The translations under genes and the position numbers were made by a program. From contig JANCYW010000009.1 of assembly GCA_026184775.1 (NCBI GenBank), positions 62,001 to 126,000 on the forward strand: DNA of 64,000 bases, written 5' to 3'. Source of the stretch: Cyanidium caldarium (taxonomy: Eukaryota > Rhodophyta > Bangiophyceae > Cyanidiales > Cyanidiaceae). How positions within the stretch are numbered: position 1 is the first letter of the stretch; each line of letters begins with the position of its first letter. Shown one piece after another: positions 43,582 through 53,377 of the stretch. The notes under the pieces were generated by a model. It had not been told where the DNA came from. It searched no databases and worked only from the letters and a program-made list of their open reading frames with translations.

Positions 43582-46500
43582 ATGTCCCTCCTCCTGTCCA
43601 TTCGTTATACGGTGCGCTTAAGCGCCTTGCGAGACATCCTCTTCTCGTTGCTATGGGGTGGGGTGTCGTTTGCCATCGTGGCCGCCAAGCCGTTCCTGAT
43701 GCTGTGGTTGTTCCGCCTGCTGAACTGGTGGCGGCGGCAACGACAACGGGTGACGGAGAGCGGTGCGACGCCAGCACGGACGCGTCTAGGACGGGTGCGG
43801 CAGCGTTTGCAGCGTTCCCTGTTGCGAGGAGGGCGGCGACGGTTGGGCGCCGATGCCAGACGGCCGTACGACAAGGCCGGCGGCGTGTCCAACAGCGCCG
43901 ACCACTACGACGCCGTATATGAGACGCCCGAAGAGGTGCAGCACTTGCGGCATACTCGACAACGGGCGTTCCAGTCGGGCAGCGGAATCGGGGAGGAGTT
44001 GCGGGAGCCGCAGCAGCAACCCGGACCGCCGCGGGTCGGCGCGGTGCTCCACGTCCCGCCGTCGCAGGAGCCGCTTGCCGCACAGCGACACGGCGGCAGC
44101 ACGCTCGCTTCGCGCTCCGTCAAGCACGCGTACCGTTCGGATGCGTTTGCGCCCTTGGATATTGATTTGATTGATCGGCGGCCGTGGTGGGCCAAACTCG
44201 TCCCGCCGCTCAACGACCGCATGCCGGTGATCACGGAGGACTCGCTGCGGTATTCGCAGTTTGCCGATCGCGTGCAAAGCGTAGCAGCGCGCGCCCGCAT
44301 CGATTTCGTGTTAGCCTGGGCGCGGCTGGTGGTAGACCTGGCCACCGTGGTCATTTACGTGGTGGAGGGCATGATGCAACGCTCCTACATCGGCTACGTG
44401 TTCTACTGGCCGGTGGGCGCTTGGTTCGCGGTGAACTTTGCCGGGCGCGTGTTCCTGTTTCCCCACCGCGGCTCCTACTACTTCAACTTTGTGTTCACCC
44501 TGGACACCGTGGCCGAGTGCCTCTCCATCCCGTCCACCCTGCGAGCGGCGTCGGGCGCGATCTCCTTCATCAACTTCAACTTTCTGCGGGCGATCACCGC
44601 GTTCCGCTCGTTCCTCTACCTCTACAACCGGGAGATGTTGTACGGCGAATACATGTACATCGGCAAGGTCGGACGGTACGTGGTGTCGCTGTCGATGTAC
44701 CTGTTCGCCATTATCTTCTCGCTGGGGTGTCTGATGTTCACCATCGAGTACATCAGCGGCGACAGCGCCTTCACCCCGGTCACGTCGTTCTACTTTATGG
44801 TATCCACGCTGGCCACCGTGGGTTACGGCGACTTCGTGGCCACCAATGACGTCGCCCGCATCTACGTGGTGATTGTGATCGTCGTCATGGTGGCCTACTT
44901 CGGTTACTCCATCGGCAACATCATCAGCATCTCCAACCTGAACAAGGAGGGCAAAGGCTCCTTCCACGCCATGAGCATGCGGCGGCACGTGGTGCTGACC
45001 GGTTCTCCGTCTTTTTCGGAGATTGAGCGCAGCTTTGTGACTTTTTTCGGGGAGCGCCGCAACGTGCTGTCGTACTTTGTCGTGTTTCTCGACGACCCGC
45101 CGTTCGATGAGAACGAGTGGAACTCGCTGCGGCAGCATCGCTACGGCGAGCGGTTGCGGTTTCTGCTCGGCAACGTGTTGGGCACCTTCCACCGCCACCG
45201 CGTGGACGCCGCCAACGCCGAGTGCTTCTTTCTGCTCGGCAGCACCGGCCGGGCGGGCGATGATCACGGTCGCGGCATCACCGGCGACTCGGAGCTGTTG
45301 TTGCGGGCGCGTTCGCTCCTGGTATATCACGGGAACGTGCCGCTGTATCTGTTGTATCGGACACCGTTTGCGGCGCGCCAGTTGGAGGACATGTATTTGT
45401 CGCGGCGGGTGCCGCTGGCGCAAGTCACGGCACGCGCGGCGCATGTCGCCACCCGCCTGAAAATGCTCGAGTACGAGACGCGCACCGTCTGCGCCATGGA
45501 GCTGGATGCGGCGCTGCTGGCCAGCAACGTGATGTGCAACGGTGCCTCGACGCTGCTGCACAATGCGCTGCTGGACGGACAGGAGGACCGACCACTGTGT
45601 AGCGGCGATGCGTGCTGGCTGGTGGAGTACAAGCTGGGCATCCGCAGCAAGCTGCGGCGGGTGTCGGTGCCGCGACACCTGGCCGGCCGCGTCCGCCTGG
45701 GCAGTCTGGCGCTGCAGTCGTTGCGCTTTTTTGAGACCGCGGTGGTGGGCCTGTTCAGCATCAGCCACGACGGCGTGTGGGAGATGCATTTCAACCCGGA
45801 TCATCTGATCGACGAGCACGCGGTGCTGTTCGTGCTGTGCGCGCGTCATCAGTTTGGCGCGTTCGTCAACTGGCTCACCAGCAACGCCATTCTGGACGAT
45901 CTGTGGATGGCCTCCGAACCCGATGACACGAGCGGCTCCGGTTTGCAGTCGTGGCAGGGACGCGCCACCTCGTCGCGGAGTTCCAAGTGCAGCCGCGCCT
46001 TTGCCCACAACACCATACTTCAGGCCGGTCTGACGGATGTGGGGGCGCGTTCGCGGCATCACCATCGGTTGCCGCCGGGGCCTGTTGCGATGCCAGAGCC
46101 TACATTGGCGGAGCCCGCGGCAACGCCGCCACGGAACGGCCCGACGGCGGCGAATACGACGCCCGACCCGAAACCGAATGACGAGACGGAAGCCGCACCG
46201 CACGGACCAGAACTACGCCGCCTGTCGATGAGCACCGCCAGCTCGGCTTTCGAACCGGATTTGGACCTGGCCAGCGATGAGTCGAATGAGGATGACGGCG
46301 GGGAGGTGCTACCCGAGGTGATCATGGCCTGCAGCGCGCCGACCATGTGCACGGTCTTCTTGGAGCTGTTCTTGCGGTCCATTCGGCTGCACGTGTGCAT
46401 GATGCGCGATGAAGAGGGCGACGCCAAGGCGACCGCGAATGGCGATGACCAGCGCGATGACCGGCCGCTGCGGTATCCGTGGCTTCGCACCGCGCTCAAG

Positions 46501-48060
46501 GTGGTGGTGCTGGCCGAGGCGCTGTCCAGCGAAGCGCACTTCCGGGAGCTGCGCGACAAGTACGGCCCGCTGGAGCATGTGCGCGGCTCGCCGGTGCGCA
46601 TCCCGGATCTGTTGAAGTTGCGGGCGCACTTGGCGTACGCGGTGATACTGCCCGCGTATCGCTGCGGCGTGGCCGCCGACGACCTGAAGGGCAGCGCCGA
46701 GGGCGTGGAGGTGTTCGCCATGGTGAACGTGGATTTGGCGCTGAGGCACTTCACCACCACCACGTATGTGTGTGCGCACATATCCGAGCCGCGCTCGCTG
46801 GGCACGGTGCATCGGGCGATGTATCGGCGGTTGGGTATGCGGCTCGGCCAGCCGCTCGACCTGAGCCACCGGGCGGTGACCTACCTGAGCGAACGGGAGA
46901 TGCATCGGCTGAGCATCGAGGGGTCACTGTTGCACGGTTCGGGCCACAGTGTTGAGGAGATGATGCCGCTGCCGCCGGGGATGCAGACGCCCAGCGAGGC
47001 GGAGCACGCCGCCACCGCCGCCCACCGAAGGGCGATGGCACCGCCGGCTGCCGATGGCGCCCTGCCTGGGGATGCGCCCAGCGGGGAGGAGCATCTGCGG
47101 TATCGCTCGCGATTCTCCAGCGGCGAGCTGTTATCGCGTCTGCTGGCCACGGAGATTCTGGTGCGACAGCAGAGTTTGCCGGGCATTGTGCTACTGGTGA
47201 AGGTGTTGTTGGGTATGTCGTTGTCGCATGGGGAGAGTCTGGAGCGCCGTTCGCACCTCTGCCGACCGCACCTGTACATGGTGTCGGTGCCGGCGGCGCT
47301 GGACGGCAGCCCGTACATCGAGGTAGCCGAGTATGCCATCGCGGCGGGCGCGTTGCCGCTCGGACTGTACCGCAGCATGACGCACGACGTGCGGGTGGGC
47401 GTGCACGATGTAGAGCAGTTGATCATGAGCCGGTACGCGGTGTTCGATCCGGGCAGCGAGTCCGACGCCGCGCCGTTCCACAGCTTTCGCGAGTTTATCC
47501 ATGAGATGGCCGCGCGACAGGGCGACGACGCCACCGACTGGCTGCAACAGATCGGGCGGGAGCAGTGGGAGAAATCGGACGACGAGGAGGTGGAGGAGGA
47601 AATCGATCCGGAGGCGGCGGCGGAACATGTCGGCGACGGGCCACCGCGGCGCCGCGGACGAGGCGGGTGCGGCATCGGAGCTGCATGGTGTGGGGCGTGT
47701 GACTGGCGGCGGCGGCGGCGGCACGCGTGGGCCAACCGCGTGGTCAACTTGGGGCCGGCGGACAATCGGTTGCCGTTCACCTTTGCCAACCCGCCCGGGT
47801 ACGTGCGGGTGGTCCGCGGCGACGGGTTGTACGTGACGGTGGCGCACTTTGACAAGTTCGCCCGCAAGTTCCACCGGTTGGTGGCCGACGCGGCGGCGGA
47901 TGGTGGAGCAGTGGGCAAAGAATCGGCCGATGCCGATACGCCGCCGGCCTCCATGGACGACCGGGCATATGGGAGAGCCACGCCCGCCACGCCCGCCCCG
48001 CCGGACATCCAAGAAATGCCCCTACCGCCTTCAGAAGCAGCAGCACCATCCAACTCCTAA
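43582..48060 (+). CDS. BK/Slo-type calcium-gated potassium channel alpha subunit
   Basis: 1492 residues. An extra N-terminal helix like BK S0 (about 17-45, WGGVSFAIVAAKPFLMLWLF) precedes S1-S6 (about 235-455). S4 is FNFLRAITAFRSFLYLY, poor in positive charges; the selectivity filter is TVGYGD (412-417). A first RCK domain begins at RRHVVLTGSPSFSEIE (about 466) and includes VLGTFHRHRVDAANAECFFLL, matching the Slo RCK1 order, and CWLVEYKLGI. RCK2-like sequence follows from about 910 (MCTVFLELFLRSI). Long disordered inserts (about 780-900, 1120-1190 and the last 150 residues) raise the length above animal Slo1 (about 1200). I see no clear calcium-bowl run of Asp in RCK2. It probably conducts K+ in response to voltage and/or a cytosolic ligand. 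Confidence 0.88.
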   Translation: MSLLLSIRYTVRLSALRDILFSLLWGGVSFAIVAAKPFLMLWLFRLLNWWRRQRQRVTESGATPARTRLGRVRQRLQRSLLRGGRRRLGADARRPYDKAGGVSNSADHYDAVYETPEEVQHLRHTRQRAFQSGSGIGEELREPQQQPGPPRVGAVLHVPPSQEPLAAQRHGGSTLASRSVKHAYRSDAFAPLDIDLIDRRPWWAKLVPPLNDRMPVITEDSLRYSQFADRVQSVAARARIDFVLAWARLVVDLATVVIYVVEGMMQRSYIGYVFYWPVGAWFAVNFAGRVFLFPHRGSYYFNFVFTLDTVAECLSIPSTLRAASGAISFINFNFLRAITAFRSFLYLYNREMLYGEYMYIGKVGRYVVSLSMYLFAIIFSLGCLMFTIEYISGDSAFTPVTSFYFMVSTLATVGYGDFVATNDVARIYVVIVIVVMVAYFGYSIGNIISISNLNKEGKGSFHAMSMRRHVVLTGSPSFSEIERSFVTFFGERRNVLSYFVVFLDDPPFDENEWNSLRQHRYGERLRFLLGNVLGTFHRHRVDAANAECFFLLGSTGRAGDDHGRGITGDSELLLRARSLLVYHGNVPLYLLYRTPFAARQLEDMYLSRRVPLAQVTARAAHVATRLKMLEYETRTVCAMELDAALLASNVMCNGASTLLHNALLDGQEDRPLCSGDACWLVEYKLGIRSKLRRVSVPRHLAGRVRLGSLALQSLRFFETAVVGLFSISHDGVWEMHFNPDHLIDEHAVLFVLCARHQFGAFVNWLTSNAILDDLWMASEPDDTSGSGLQSWQGRATSSRSSKCSRAFAHNTILQAGLTDVGARSRHHHRLPPGPVAMPEPTLAEPAATPPRNGPTAANTTPDPKPNDETEAAPHGPELRRLSMSTASSAFEPDLDLASDESNEDDGGEVLPEVIMACSAPTMCTVFLELFLRSIRLHVCMMRDEEGDAKATANGDDQRDDRPLRYPWLRTALKVVVLAEALSSEAHFRELRDKYGPLEHVRGSPVRIPDLLKLRAHLAYAVILPAYRCGVAADDLKGSAEGVEVFAMVNVDLALRHFTTTTYVCAHISEPRSLGTVHRAMYRRLGMRLGQPLDLSHRAVTYLSEREMHRLSIEGSLLHGSGHSVEEMMPLPPGMQTPSEAEHAATAAHRRAMAPPAADGALPGDAPSGEEHLRYRSRFSSGELLSRLLATEILVRQQSLPGIVLLVKVLLGMSLSHGESLERRSHLCRPHLYMVSVPAALDGSPYIEVAEYAIAAGALPLGLYRSMTHDVRVGVHDVEQLIMSRYAVFDPGSESDAAPFHSFREFIHEMAARQGDDATDWLQQIGREQWEKSDDEEVEEEIDPEAAAEHVGDGPPRRRGRGGCGIGAAWCGACDWRRRRRHAWANRVVNLGPADNRLPFTFANPPGYVRVVRGDGLYVTVAHFDKFARKFHRLVADAAADGGAVGKESADADTPPASMDDRAYGRATPATPAPPDIQEMPLPPSEAAAPSNS

Positions 48061-48094
48061 ACTGTCGACATCGGTGCAGTTTGCACATCTGTCG

Positions 48095-49435
48095 TCAGGA
48101 CACGTTTGCCTCCTGCCCACCTCTTCCATGCCTCCATTCCAATTCCCCCACGGCCCACTGGGCGTGCTCGCGCACCAGCGCGCTCTGCCGCGGGTCGGCC
48201 ACCAGACGCCGCAGCACCGGCAGGGCGCGCTCCGCACTGCCCTGGTTGCCCAGCGCGACGGCCGCATTGCGGCGCAGGCGCTCACAACCGATGCGCTCCA
48301 CGGCAGTACCCGCATACGCCGCCCGAAATGCCGCTTCATCCATCTGCACGATGTGCAGCAGATCCGGCTCGGCGACCTGCTCGCGATCCACCGCCCCGAA
48401 CAATGGACTGCGACCGTGCGACACTCCCACCGGCCAGTCGAATGCGTTCCACGGACACACCCGCTGGCAGATATCGCAGCCGTAAATGAGCGAGCCCATC
48501 GGCCGACGCAACGCCGCCGGGATGGTGCCCTTGAGCTCGATGGTCAGGTAGGAGATGCACTTGCGCGCGTCCACCACTCGGTCCGCCACGATGGCGCCGG
48601 TGGGACAGGCGCGAATGCACTTGCGACAGGTGCCGCAGCCGCCCTTGCCGGCGGTATCCGGCATGCTGTCCGGCAGCGGCAGCGTGGAGAGTATCTCGCC
48701 CAGGAAGAACCCGCTGCCCAGCCGCGGGTGGATCAGCATGCTGTTCTTGCCCACAAAGCCGAGTCCGGCGCGCCAGCCCAGGTCGCGCTCCAACACCGCG
48801 CCCGTATCGACGTAGTATCGGCCTTGACCGCCCACGCGGCCGTGCAACCACTCGGCCAGCTGATGCAGCTTGCGCTCCAAGATGGCATGGTAGTCGCGCC
48901 CCCAGGCGTAACAGGAGACGGTGCCGCGGTCCGCGGGCACCGCCCCGATGGGCGACGGGAAGCCGGACCGCCCCGGCCAGTAGAACAGCGTGGTCACCAG
49001 GATGCTGCGCACACCGGGCAGCACACGATCGTACTGCAACCGTCGTTCGATGCGATCCGGTCGGGCCATATACCCCATGGTGCCGTGGAATTCCCGTTCT
49101 AGCCACTGCAAGTACGCTTGCCGAGCCGTGGGGGACGGTCGGGCAGCGCCGTCGGGCAACGAGAGCACCGCTGTCGGGCCCAGTCCCAGGTCGCGCACCT
49201 GGTCAGGCAACAGTCGCTGCACCAGATGGCGATATTCTACGTCCTGGAGTATGTCTCGCTGCGGAGTCATGTTCCGCGGCCGTCGAGTTCGTCGCGGTGG
49301 CCGGTCGGTCGCCACGGCAGTCGTGGGAGCCGGCTCGGCGGCGTCTGAGCTTGCCGAGCTGAAGCGGGTGAGTCTTGGCAGAGGCGCGCCCAACGGCCAT
49401 GCCCTAGAACACACTCTCTGGTATAACGCGTTCAT
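48095..49435 (-). CDS. Epoxyqueuosine reductase (QueG-like) with organellar presequence
   Basis: 446 residues. QueG is a cobalamin- and iron-sulfur-dependent enzyme making queuosine at the wobble base of tRNA in bacteria. The two cluster motifs are complete: CGTCRKCIRACPTGA (about 262) and CDICQRVCPWN (about 319), with DARKCISYLT between. DTGAVLERDLGWRAGLGFVGKN and the C-terminal HEAT-like repeat (RLRRNAAVALGNQGSAERAL) also fit QueG rather than reductive dehalogenases. The first 55 residues from ATG 49435 are Arg/Ser/Ala-rich with a RFSS cleavage-like site, a likely mitochondrial or plastid presequence. Starting at 49270 (MTPQRDIL) would give a bacterial-sized enzyme. No other queuosine gene is in view. 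Confidence 0.88.
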   Translation of the reverse strand: MNALYQRVCSRAWPLGAPLPRLTRFSSASSDAAEPAPTTAVATDRPPRRTRRPRNMTPQRDILQDVEYRHLVQRLLPDQVRDLGLGPTAVLSLPDGAARPSPTARQAYLQWLEREFHGTMGYMARPDRIERRLQYDRVLPGVRSILVTTLFYWPGRSGFPSPIGAVPADRGTVSCYAWGRDYHAILERKLHQLAEWLHGRVGGQGRYYVDTGAVLERDLGWRAGLGFVGKNSMLIHPRLGSGFFLGEILSTLPLPDSMPDTAGKGGCGTCRKCIRACPTGAIVADRVVDARKCISYLTIELKGTIPAALRRPMGSLIYGCDICQRVCPWNAFDWPVGVSHGRSPLFGAVDREQVAEPDLLHIVQMDEAAFRAAYAGTAVERIGCERLRRNAAVALGNQGSAERALPVLRRLVADPRQSALVREHAQWAVGELEWRHGRGGQEANVS

Positions 49436-49598
49436 GCACCCTTGCTTTTTCGCTGACGTCGCCCAGCGTGCGCCAGCACACCCGCGGAATCCCCTTTCAA
49501 CGAGCGCTCGCGCAAACGTCGGGCGCCGTGTCGTCTCGCGGCTCGAGACACCGACGAAGAGGGATGTTACCAGACGTGCACCCACCGCCCTAGACTTT

Positions 49599-50576
49599 TT
49601 ATTCTACATAGTCAATCCAGTGATAGGAAGTGTCCACCGTGGACGCTCCGGGCGGTATCGCATTTGCGGCAACCATCTCCGCCGGCTGACCGCCCGCCAT
49701 GGTGTGCAACAGCGTGAGCGCCCGCTGCGCCTCTCGCCGCATCTGTTTCTCGCGAGCATTCCACTGCTGATAGCGTGCTCGCCACGACACGGCCTCGGCA
49801 TCGTCATCCTCGTCGGCGGCATCCTCGGGTCGTGGTCGTCGAAGGCGCGGCGTACGAGAACGATCATCCAGCAGCAGCAGCGCCCGCTGCAGCGTTGCTC
49901 GCGCCGCTTGGAACAATGCCGACGGGCATTGGCGTCGGGAACGATAGCGACGCACCGGCCCGATGCCACCGGGCACCTCCACCGAAACCACACTGACGGA
50001 ATGTTGCAGTCGCTCCAGTAACCGGCCGGCACGGCGCATGTGCCGCACCGGATGCAACGGGTGTTGTAGCTCTTCGGCCGGTGCAGCAGCGTCCGCATCC
50101 ACCGCGGCTACCGCGTGGATGGCATGAGGCGACTCTCCCGCCGCTCGCAGCGTATAACTGACCAGCCGCCACACCGCAGTGGCCAATTCGGGCGGCACTT
50201 GATCGCAGTGCCGGGCGGCCAATTTCAGGCGGCGCCACGCCTGCACCCGCTGCGGAAAGGTGTCCGGCAGTTGCGTGTCCTCGAACGGCCGTCGCAACCA
50301 CTGCATATGGGCGGCAGCGGCCTCGTTGACCGCCCGCTCCATGGCCATGACCTTGTGGCAAAAAGTAGACAGCGGTGACGGCGACGTTGTGTCGTCGCGA
50401 AGAGGGTCGGCGTCGGGCGGCGCGGTAGTCCGGTGATGGCCGCTCGCACACCACCGGTGGTACTCGATGAGTCCTGTCAGCACTGTCTGGCGCAGCTCCT
50501 CTTCCGGGAAGAGGAGGCTGTCCCATTGATTCTCCTCCGATTCGGTAAGCGTCTCTGAGGGGCTGCCTCGGTGCAT
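49599..50576 (-). CDS. Hypothetical helical protein
   Basis: 325 residues from the ATG at 50576. Mostly helical and charged, with no membrane segment or recognisable domain. Conserved-looking parts are TESEENQWDSLLFPEEEL and VLTGLIEYHRWC near the start, and a long basic helix toward the end (WRARYQQWNAREKQMRREAQ). Two disordered acidic/Ala-rich linkers separate helical regions. The stop codon TAA lies within AATAAA. It overlaps nothing and is divergent from the FMN hydrolase gene with 270 bases between starts. The frame is open upstream of 50576 but that part looks non-coding. Confidence 0.6.
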   Translation of the reverse strand: MHRGSPSETLTESEENQWDSLLFPEEELRQTVLTGLIEYHRWCASGHHRTTAPPDADPLRDDTTSPSPLSTFCHKVMAMERAVNEAAAAHMQWLRRPFEDTQLPDTFPQRVQAWRRLKLAARHCDQVPPELATAVWRLVSYTLRAAGESPHAIHAVAAVDADAAAPAEELQHPLHPVRHMRRAGRLLERLQHSVSVVSVEVPGGIGPVRRYRSRRQCPSALFQAARATLQRALLLLDDRSRTPRLRRPRPEDAADEDDDAEAVSWRARYQQWNAREKQMRREAQRALTLLHTMAGGQPAEMVAANAIPPGASTVDTSYHWIDYVE

Positions 50577-50846
50577 TGTGCACGCCTCCCCACGTCGTCC
50601 GTGCGACGTGAGAGCGGGTGTCCGAACCGCTGCGGCCACCGCCGATTGCGACGGCGAGAGGCACTGACGCCCGCTGCACCCGCGGAGGCGGTGCTCTCCG
50701 GTGTGCAGGAAGGGCACGTCCTGGGCAATGGAGAGGGCGTAGGAGGTTGAGCATCGAGGACTTGGGTTGAATGCGGCAGTGCTGCTCTTTGGCTCAGTCC
50801 CCCCAGTCTCCGCAATCTGCGGATCGCTGATGGGCAGACTGCAACC

Positions 50847-51611
50847 ATGGCTGGGTTCGTCGCGCCCGCCGCGCCCGATAGACGTCATCGACCTACGCAT
50901 CGCTCCGCACTCCCGGTCTCTCTTGGACGACATCGGTTGCGGCAATGTCGTCCTTGTCATGCCCTTCTATGCACGGCTGACCGCACCGTGGTGTTCTTCG
51001 ACGTGATGGACACTATCGTGCGCGACCCGTTCTTCCGGGGTATGCATCGGCACTTTGGGTTTAACAGCTTCGACGACTTTATCGCCGCCAAGCACCCGCA
51101 CACTTGGGTGGAGTGGGAGAGCGGCGCCGTGGACGAATCGCAGTTGGCGCAGCGCTTCTTCCGGCAGGCGTCCGAACTGCCACCGCGCCTGGCACCGCTG
51201 TGTCGCTTCGATGGCGACGCCTTCCGCCAGTACCTGCTGCAGCAGTACGCCTTTGTGGATGCGGGCATGGAGGCGCTGTTGGCCGAACTGCATCGACAAC
51301 CACACCTGGAGCTGCACCTTTTCTCCAACTACCCGCCGTATTACCGCCTGATCGAGCAGCGACTGCAGCTGTCGCGCTACTTGCGCTGGACTGCCATCAG
51401 CTGCGAGACCGGCCTGCGCAAACCGGCGCTCGAGGCGTACTGGGATGCGGCGCGGCGGGCGCACTGCCCGCTTGACGGCTGCATTCTGATCGATGACCGC
51501 CAGTGCAACGTGGACGCGGCCCTACAGGCCGGCTTCCGCGACGCCATCCATTTCGGTGGCGGCAGCGGCGACCTGCGCCGAGCACTGCACGAACACGGTT
51601 TACTAAAATAA
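50847..51611 (+). CDS. HAD-family FMN hydrolase, plastid type (FHy1-like)
   Basis: 254 residues. HAD phosphatase with nucleophile motif FDVMDTIVRDPFF (about 50-62), motif II SNYPPYY, the conserved Lys in GLRKPALEAYWD and motif III LIDDRQCNVDAALQAG. This wording, plus KHPHTWVEWESGAVDESQLA, closely follows the plant chloroplast FMN hydrolase (Arabidopsis At1g79790), which dephosphorylates FMN to riboflavin. The first 45 residues are Arg/His/Pro-rich and would serve as a transit peptide. This is one of the better hints that the organism has a plastid. The stop TAA lies within AATAAA (51607-51612). Confidence 0.85.
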   Translation: MAGFVAPAAPDRRHRPTHRSALPVSLGRHRLRQCRPCHALLCTADRTVVFFDVMDTIVRDPFFRGMHRHFGFNSFDDFIAAKHPHTWVEWESGAVDESQLAQRFFRQASELPPRLAPLCRFDGDAFRQYLLQQYAFVDAGMEALLAELHRQPHLELHLFSNYPPYYRLIEQRLQLSRYLRWTAISCETGLRKPALEAYWDAARRAHCPLDGCILIDDRQCNVDAALQAGFRDAIHFGGGSGDLRRALHEHGLLK

Positions 51612-51612
51612 A
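51607..51612 (+). terminator. AATAAA poly(A) signal overlapping a stop codon
   Basis: AATAAA contains the TAA stop of the FMN hydrolase gene (51609-51611). It would put the cleavage site a few tens of bases after the stop. Confidence 0.5.
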
Positions 51613-51735
51613 TAGTAGCAGACGGCGGTGTGGGCGCGATTCGCATCCCTATGTATCTGCCGCCCCGAGATGCTCCAGTGCCGCTGCCTCACCCTCATGC
51701 TCGGTCTCGGCCTTGGTTCCGTATTCGCACTCCCT

Positions 51736-53094
51736 TCACCCTCCCTTCGCCTCTTCAATGTGCCATTTGCGCGGCAGCAAGCCGTGCCACAGACACCCCA
51801 GCACGGCCAGCACGCACCCGAACAGGTTCAACGGGGTGACCGGGTTCTGGAAAAGCAGGATGGACCACCCGATCAGCAGACACGTCTTCAAGTTGCCGGC
51901 GATGGTCACAGTGACGCTGCTGGTGCGCTGCAGCACTGCGAACGAGGTGATGTTCAGCAGCAGCGCCACCAGTCCGCTGAACAGCGGCATCAGCACCACC
52001 AACCGAACGCCTGCCGGCGATGCCAAATGGATCCACGCCGCTGCGCGCATCGCCGCGGTGGCCGGAGTGGTGGGGTCGAGCGTCGGCAGAAATTGCGGAT
52101 CGCTCCCGGCGCGCACGAACCAAGTGTACGCGGCGCGGCCCTCGCTGTACACCGCCAGCGGCAGCAACATCACCGTAGCCGCTGGGGCCACCAGAGAGAC
52201 CAGCTGCAGTGGCGTCAACATATACTGACCGCGCAACAGCTCGTGCGACAGCACAAACTTGGCACCGGTGAAGAAACAACTGATAACCCCCGAGAAGAAA
52301 CCCCAGGTGTGCCAGCTGAGTTCGGTGGCCGAGCCCAACGCCACGCCGCCCACCACCGGCACCAGCGACAGCGACGCTGCGACCGTCAACCGCCGCCGCG
52401 TGCATTCGTACTGCACCATGGCGGTGGTCAGCGGCGTCAGGCTCTTGATGGTCTGGTTGAAGCTCACCGGCACATGACGCAGCGACACATTGCCCGCCGC
52501 GATGTTGGCGGCGAACGCGGCCGCGATGGGCACCACCCGCTGCAGGTACGCCGAGCGATCCAGCCGCTTTCGCGGCAGCCACTGCAGCACATCCATACTC
52601 ACAACACAGAACAGCGCTTGAAACAGCAGGTGCACGCAGGTGAGCGTGACCGGAAAGTGAAACCGCAGATTATGGAAGCAAAACTTGTTCACCAATATGG
52701 TGGCCATATTGGCAGCGAACCATACCGTAAACAACAGCGCCAACGCCAGCGACCGCCCCAGGCCGGTCCAGAGGCTTGTTGGGGTAGCGACCTGGTGGGC
52801 AACACGTCGCGCCAACGGTTGGCTAGCGTCTTCGACGCTGTCGGGGACGGTGCCGTTTTCGGTGCCAACCTGTGCCCCCGACCATCGCGCAGTCCGCCGC
52901 AGCCACCACCGCCCAACGGTCCTAGCGCGCACCTCCCACGACGTCCAAGACCGACGCACGCGACCGCCCCAGCTGGTCCGCGCCGGCGCCGCAGTCCGTG
53001 CGGCGCCCCTGTCCCGTGTCCATCCTCGAACGAGCGACAGCTCGCCCGGCGCTCCATTCGCCGGCCACACCCACTCCGTCTCCCCGTCTCCCAA
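51736..53094 (-). CDS. Triose-phosphate/nucleotide-sugar transporter (TPT family), start unresolved
   Basis: About ten membrane helices of the drug/metabolite transporter fold. The family blocks are clear: LLFTVWFAANMATILVNKF (helix 1), GNVSLRHVPVSFNQTIKS with LTPLTTAMV, and SVTVTIAGNLKTCLLIGWS followed by LLFQNPVTPLNLFG. These fit the Golgi nucleotide-sugar (KT/UUAT-like) branch rather than the plastid phosphate antiporters. The problem is the start. The frame upstream of helix 1 contains no ATG and runs back to a TTG at 53094 through Arg/Trp-rich sequence that does not look coding. An upstream exon (for instance from the ATG at 53023 in another frame) is likely, but I could not find a phase-consistent intron. 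Coordinates give the open frame only. Confidence 0.7.
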   Translation of the reverse strand: MGDGETEWVWPANGAPGELSLVRGWTRDRGAARTAAPARTSWGGRVRRSWTSWEVRARTVGRWWLRRTARWSGAQVGTENGTVPDSVEDASQPLARRVAHQVATPTSLWTGLGRSLALALLFTVWFAANMATILVNKFCFHNLRFHFPVTLTCVHLLFQALFCVVSMDVLQWLPRKRLDRSAYLQRVVPIAAAFAANIAAGNVSLRHVPVSFNQTIKSLTPLTTAMVQYECTRRRLTVAASLSLVPVVGGVALGSATELSWHTWGFFSGVISCFFTGAKFVLSHELLRGQYMLTPLQLVSLVAPAATVMLLPLAVYSEGRAAYTWFVRAGSDPQFLPTLDPTTPATAAMRAAAWIHLASPAGVRLVVLMPLFSGLVALLLNITSFAVLQRTSSVTVTIAGNLKTCLLIGWSILLFQNPVTPLNLFGCVLAVLGCLWHGLLPRKWHIEEAKGG

Positions 53095-53377
53095 CGCGCC
53101 CGCACAACCCTCCTATTGCGCTACAACGACGTCGCCATCGACACCTCGACCCGACATAATACCCCTTGTGGGCGCATCGATTATGACACAGCGTCGTGCC
53201 GTGCGTCCGGTCGGGCCAACCGACACGCGCGCAGGAAATGCGCAGCCGTCGTCCCACACGCGAGCCACGAGCGCCGCAGCGCGCCGGTGCCAGATCGTCC
53301 GGACGACCGCTGACGCGGAAGGGAGAACGGTCTCGCGGGGAGTCGCCCGCTGACGAGGACGACGGTGCCGCGCGGCC

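Noticed and set aside
44311-46203. 630-codon open frame antisense to the BK channel
   Set aside because: It mirrors the codon bias of the real gene, has His/Arg/Gln-rich random-looking sequence and no domain. The same holds for 31738-33429 (antisense to the SM fusion) and 16598-18295 (antisense to ATR).
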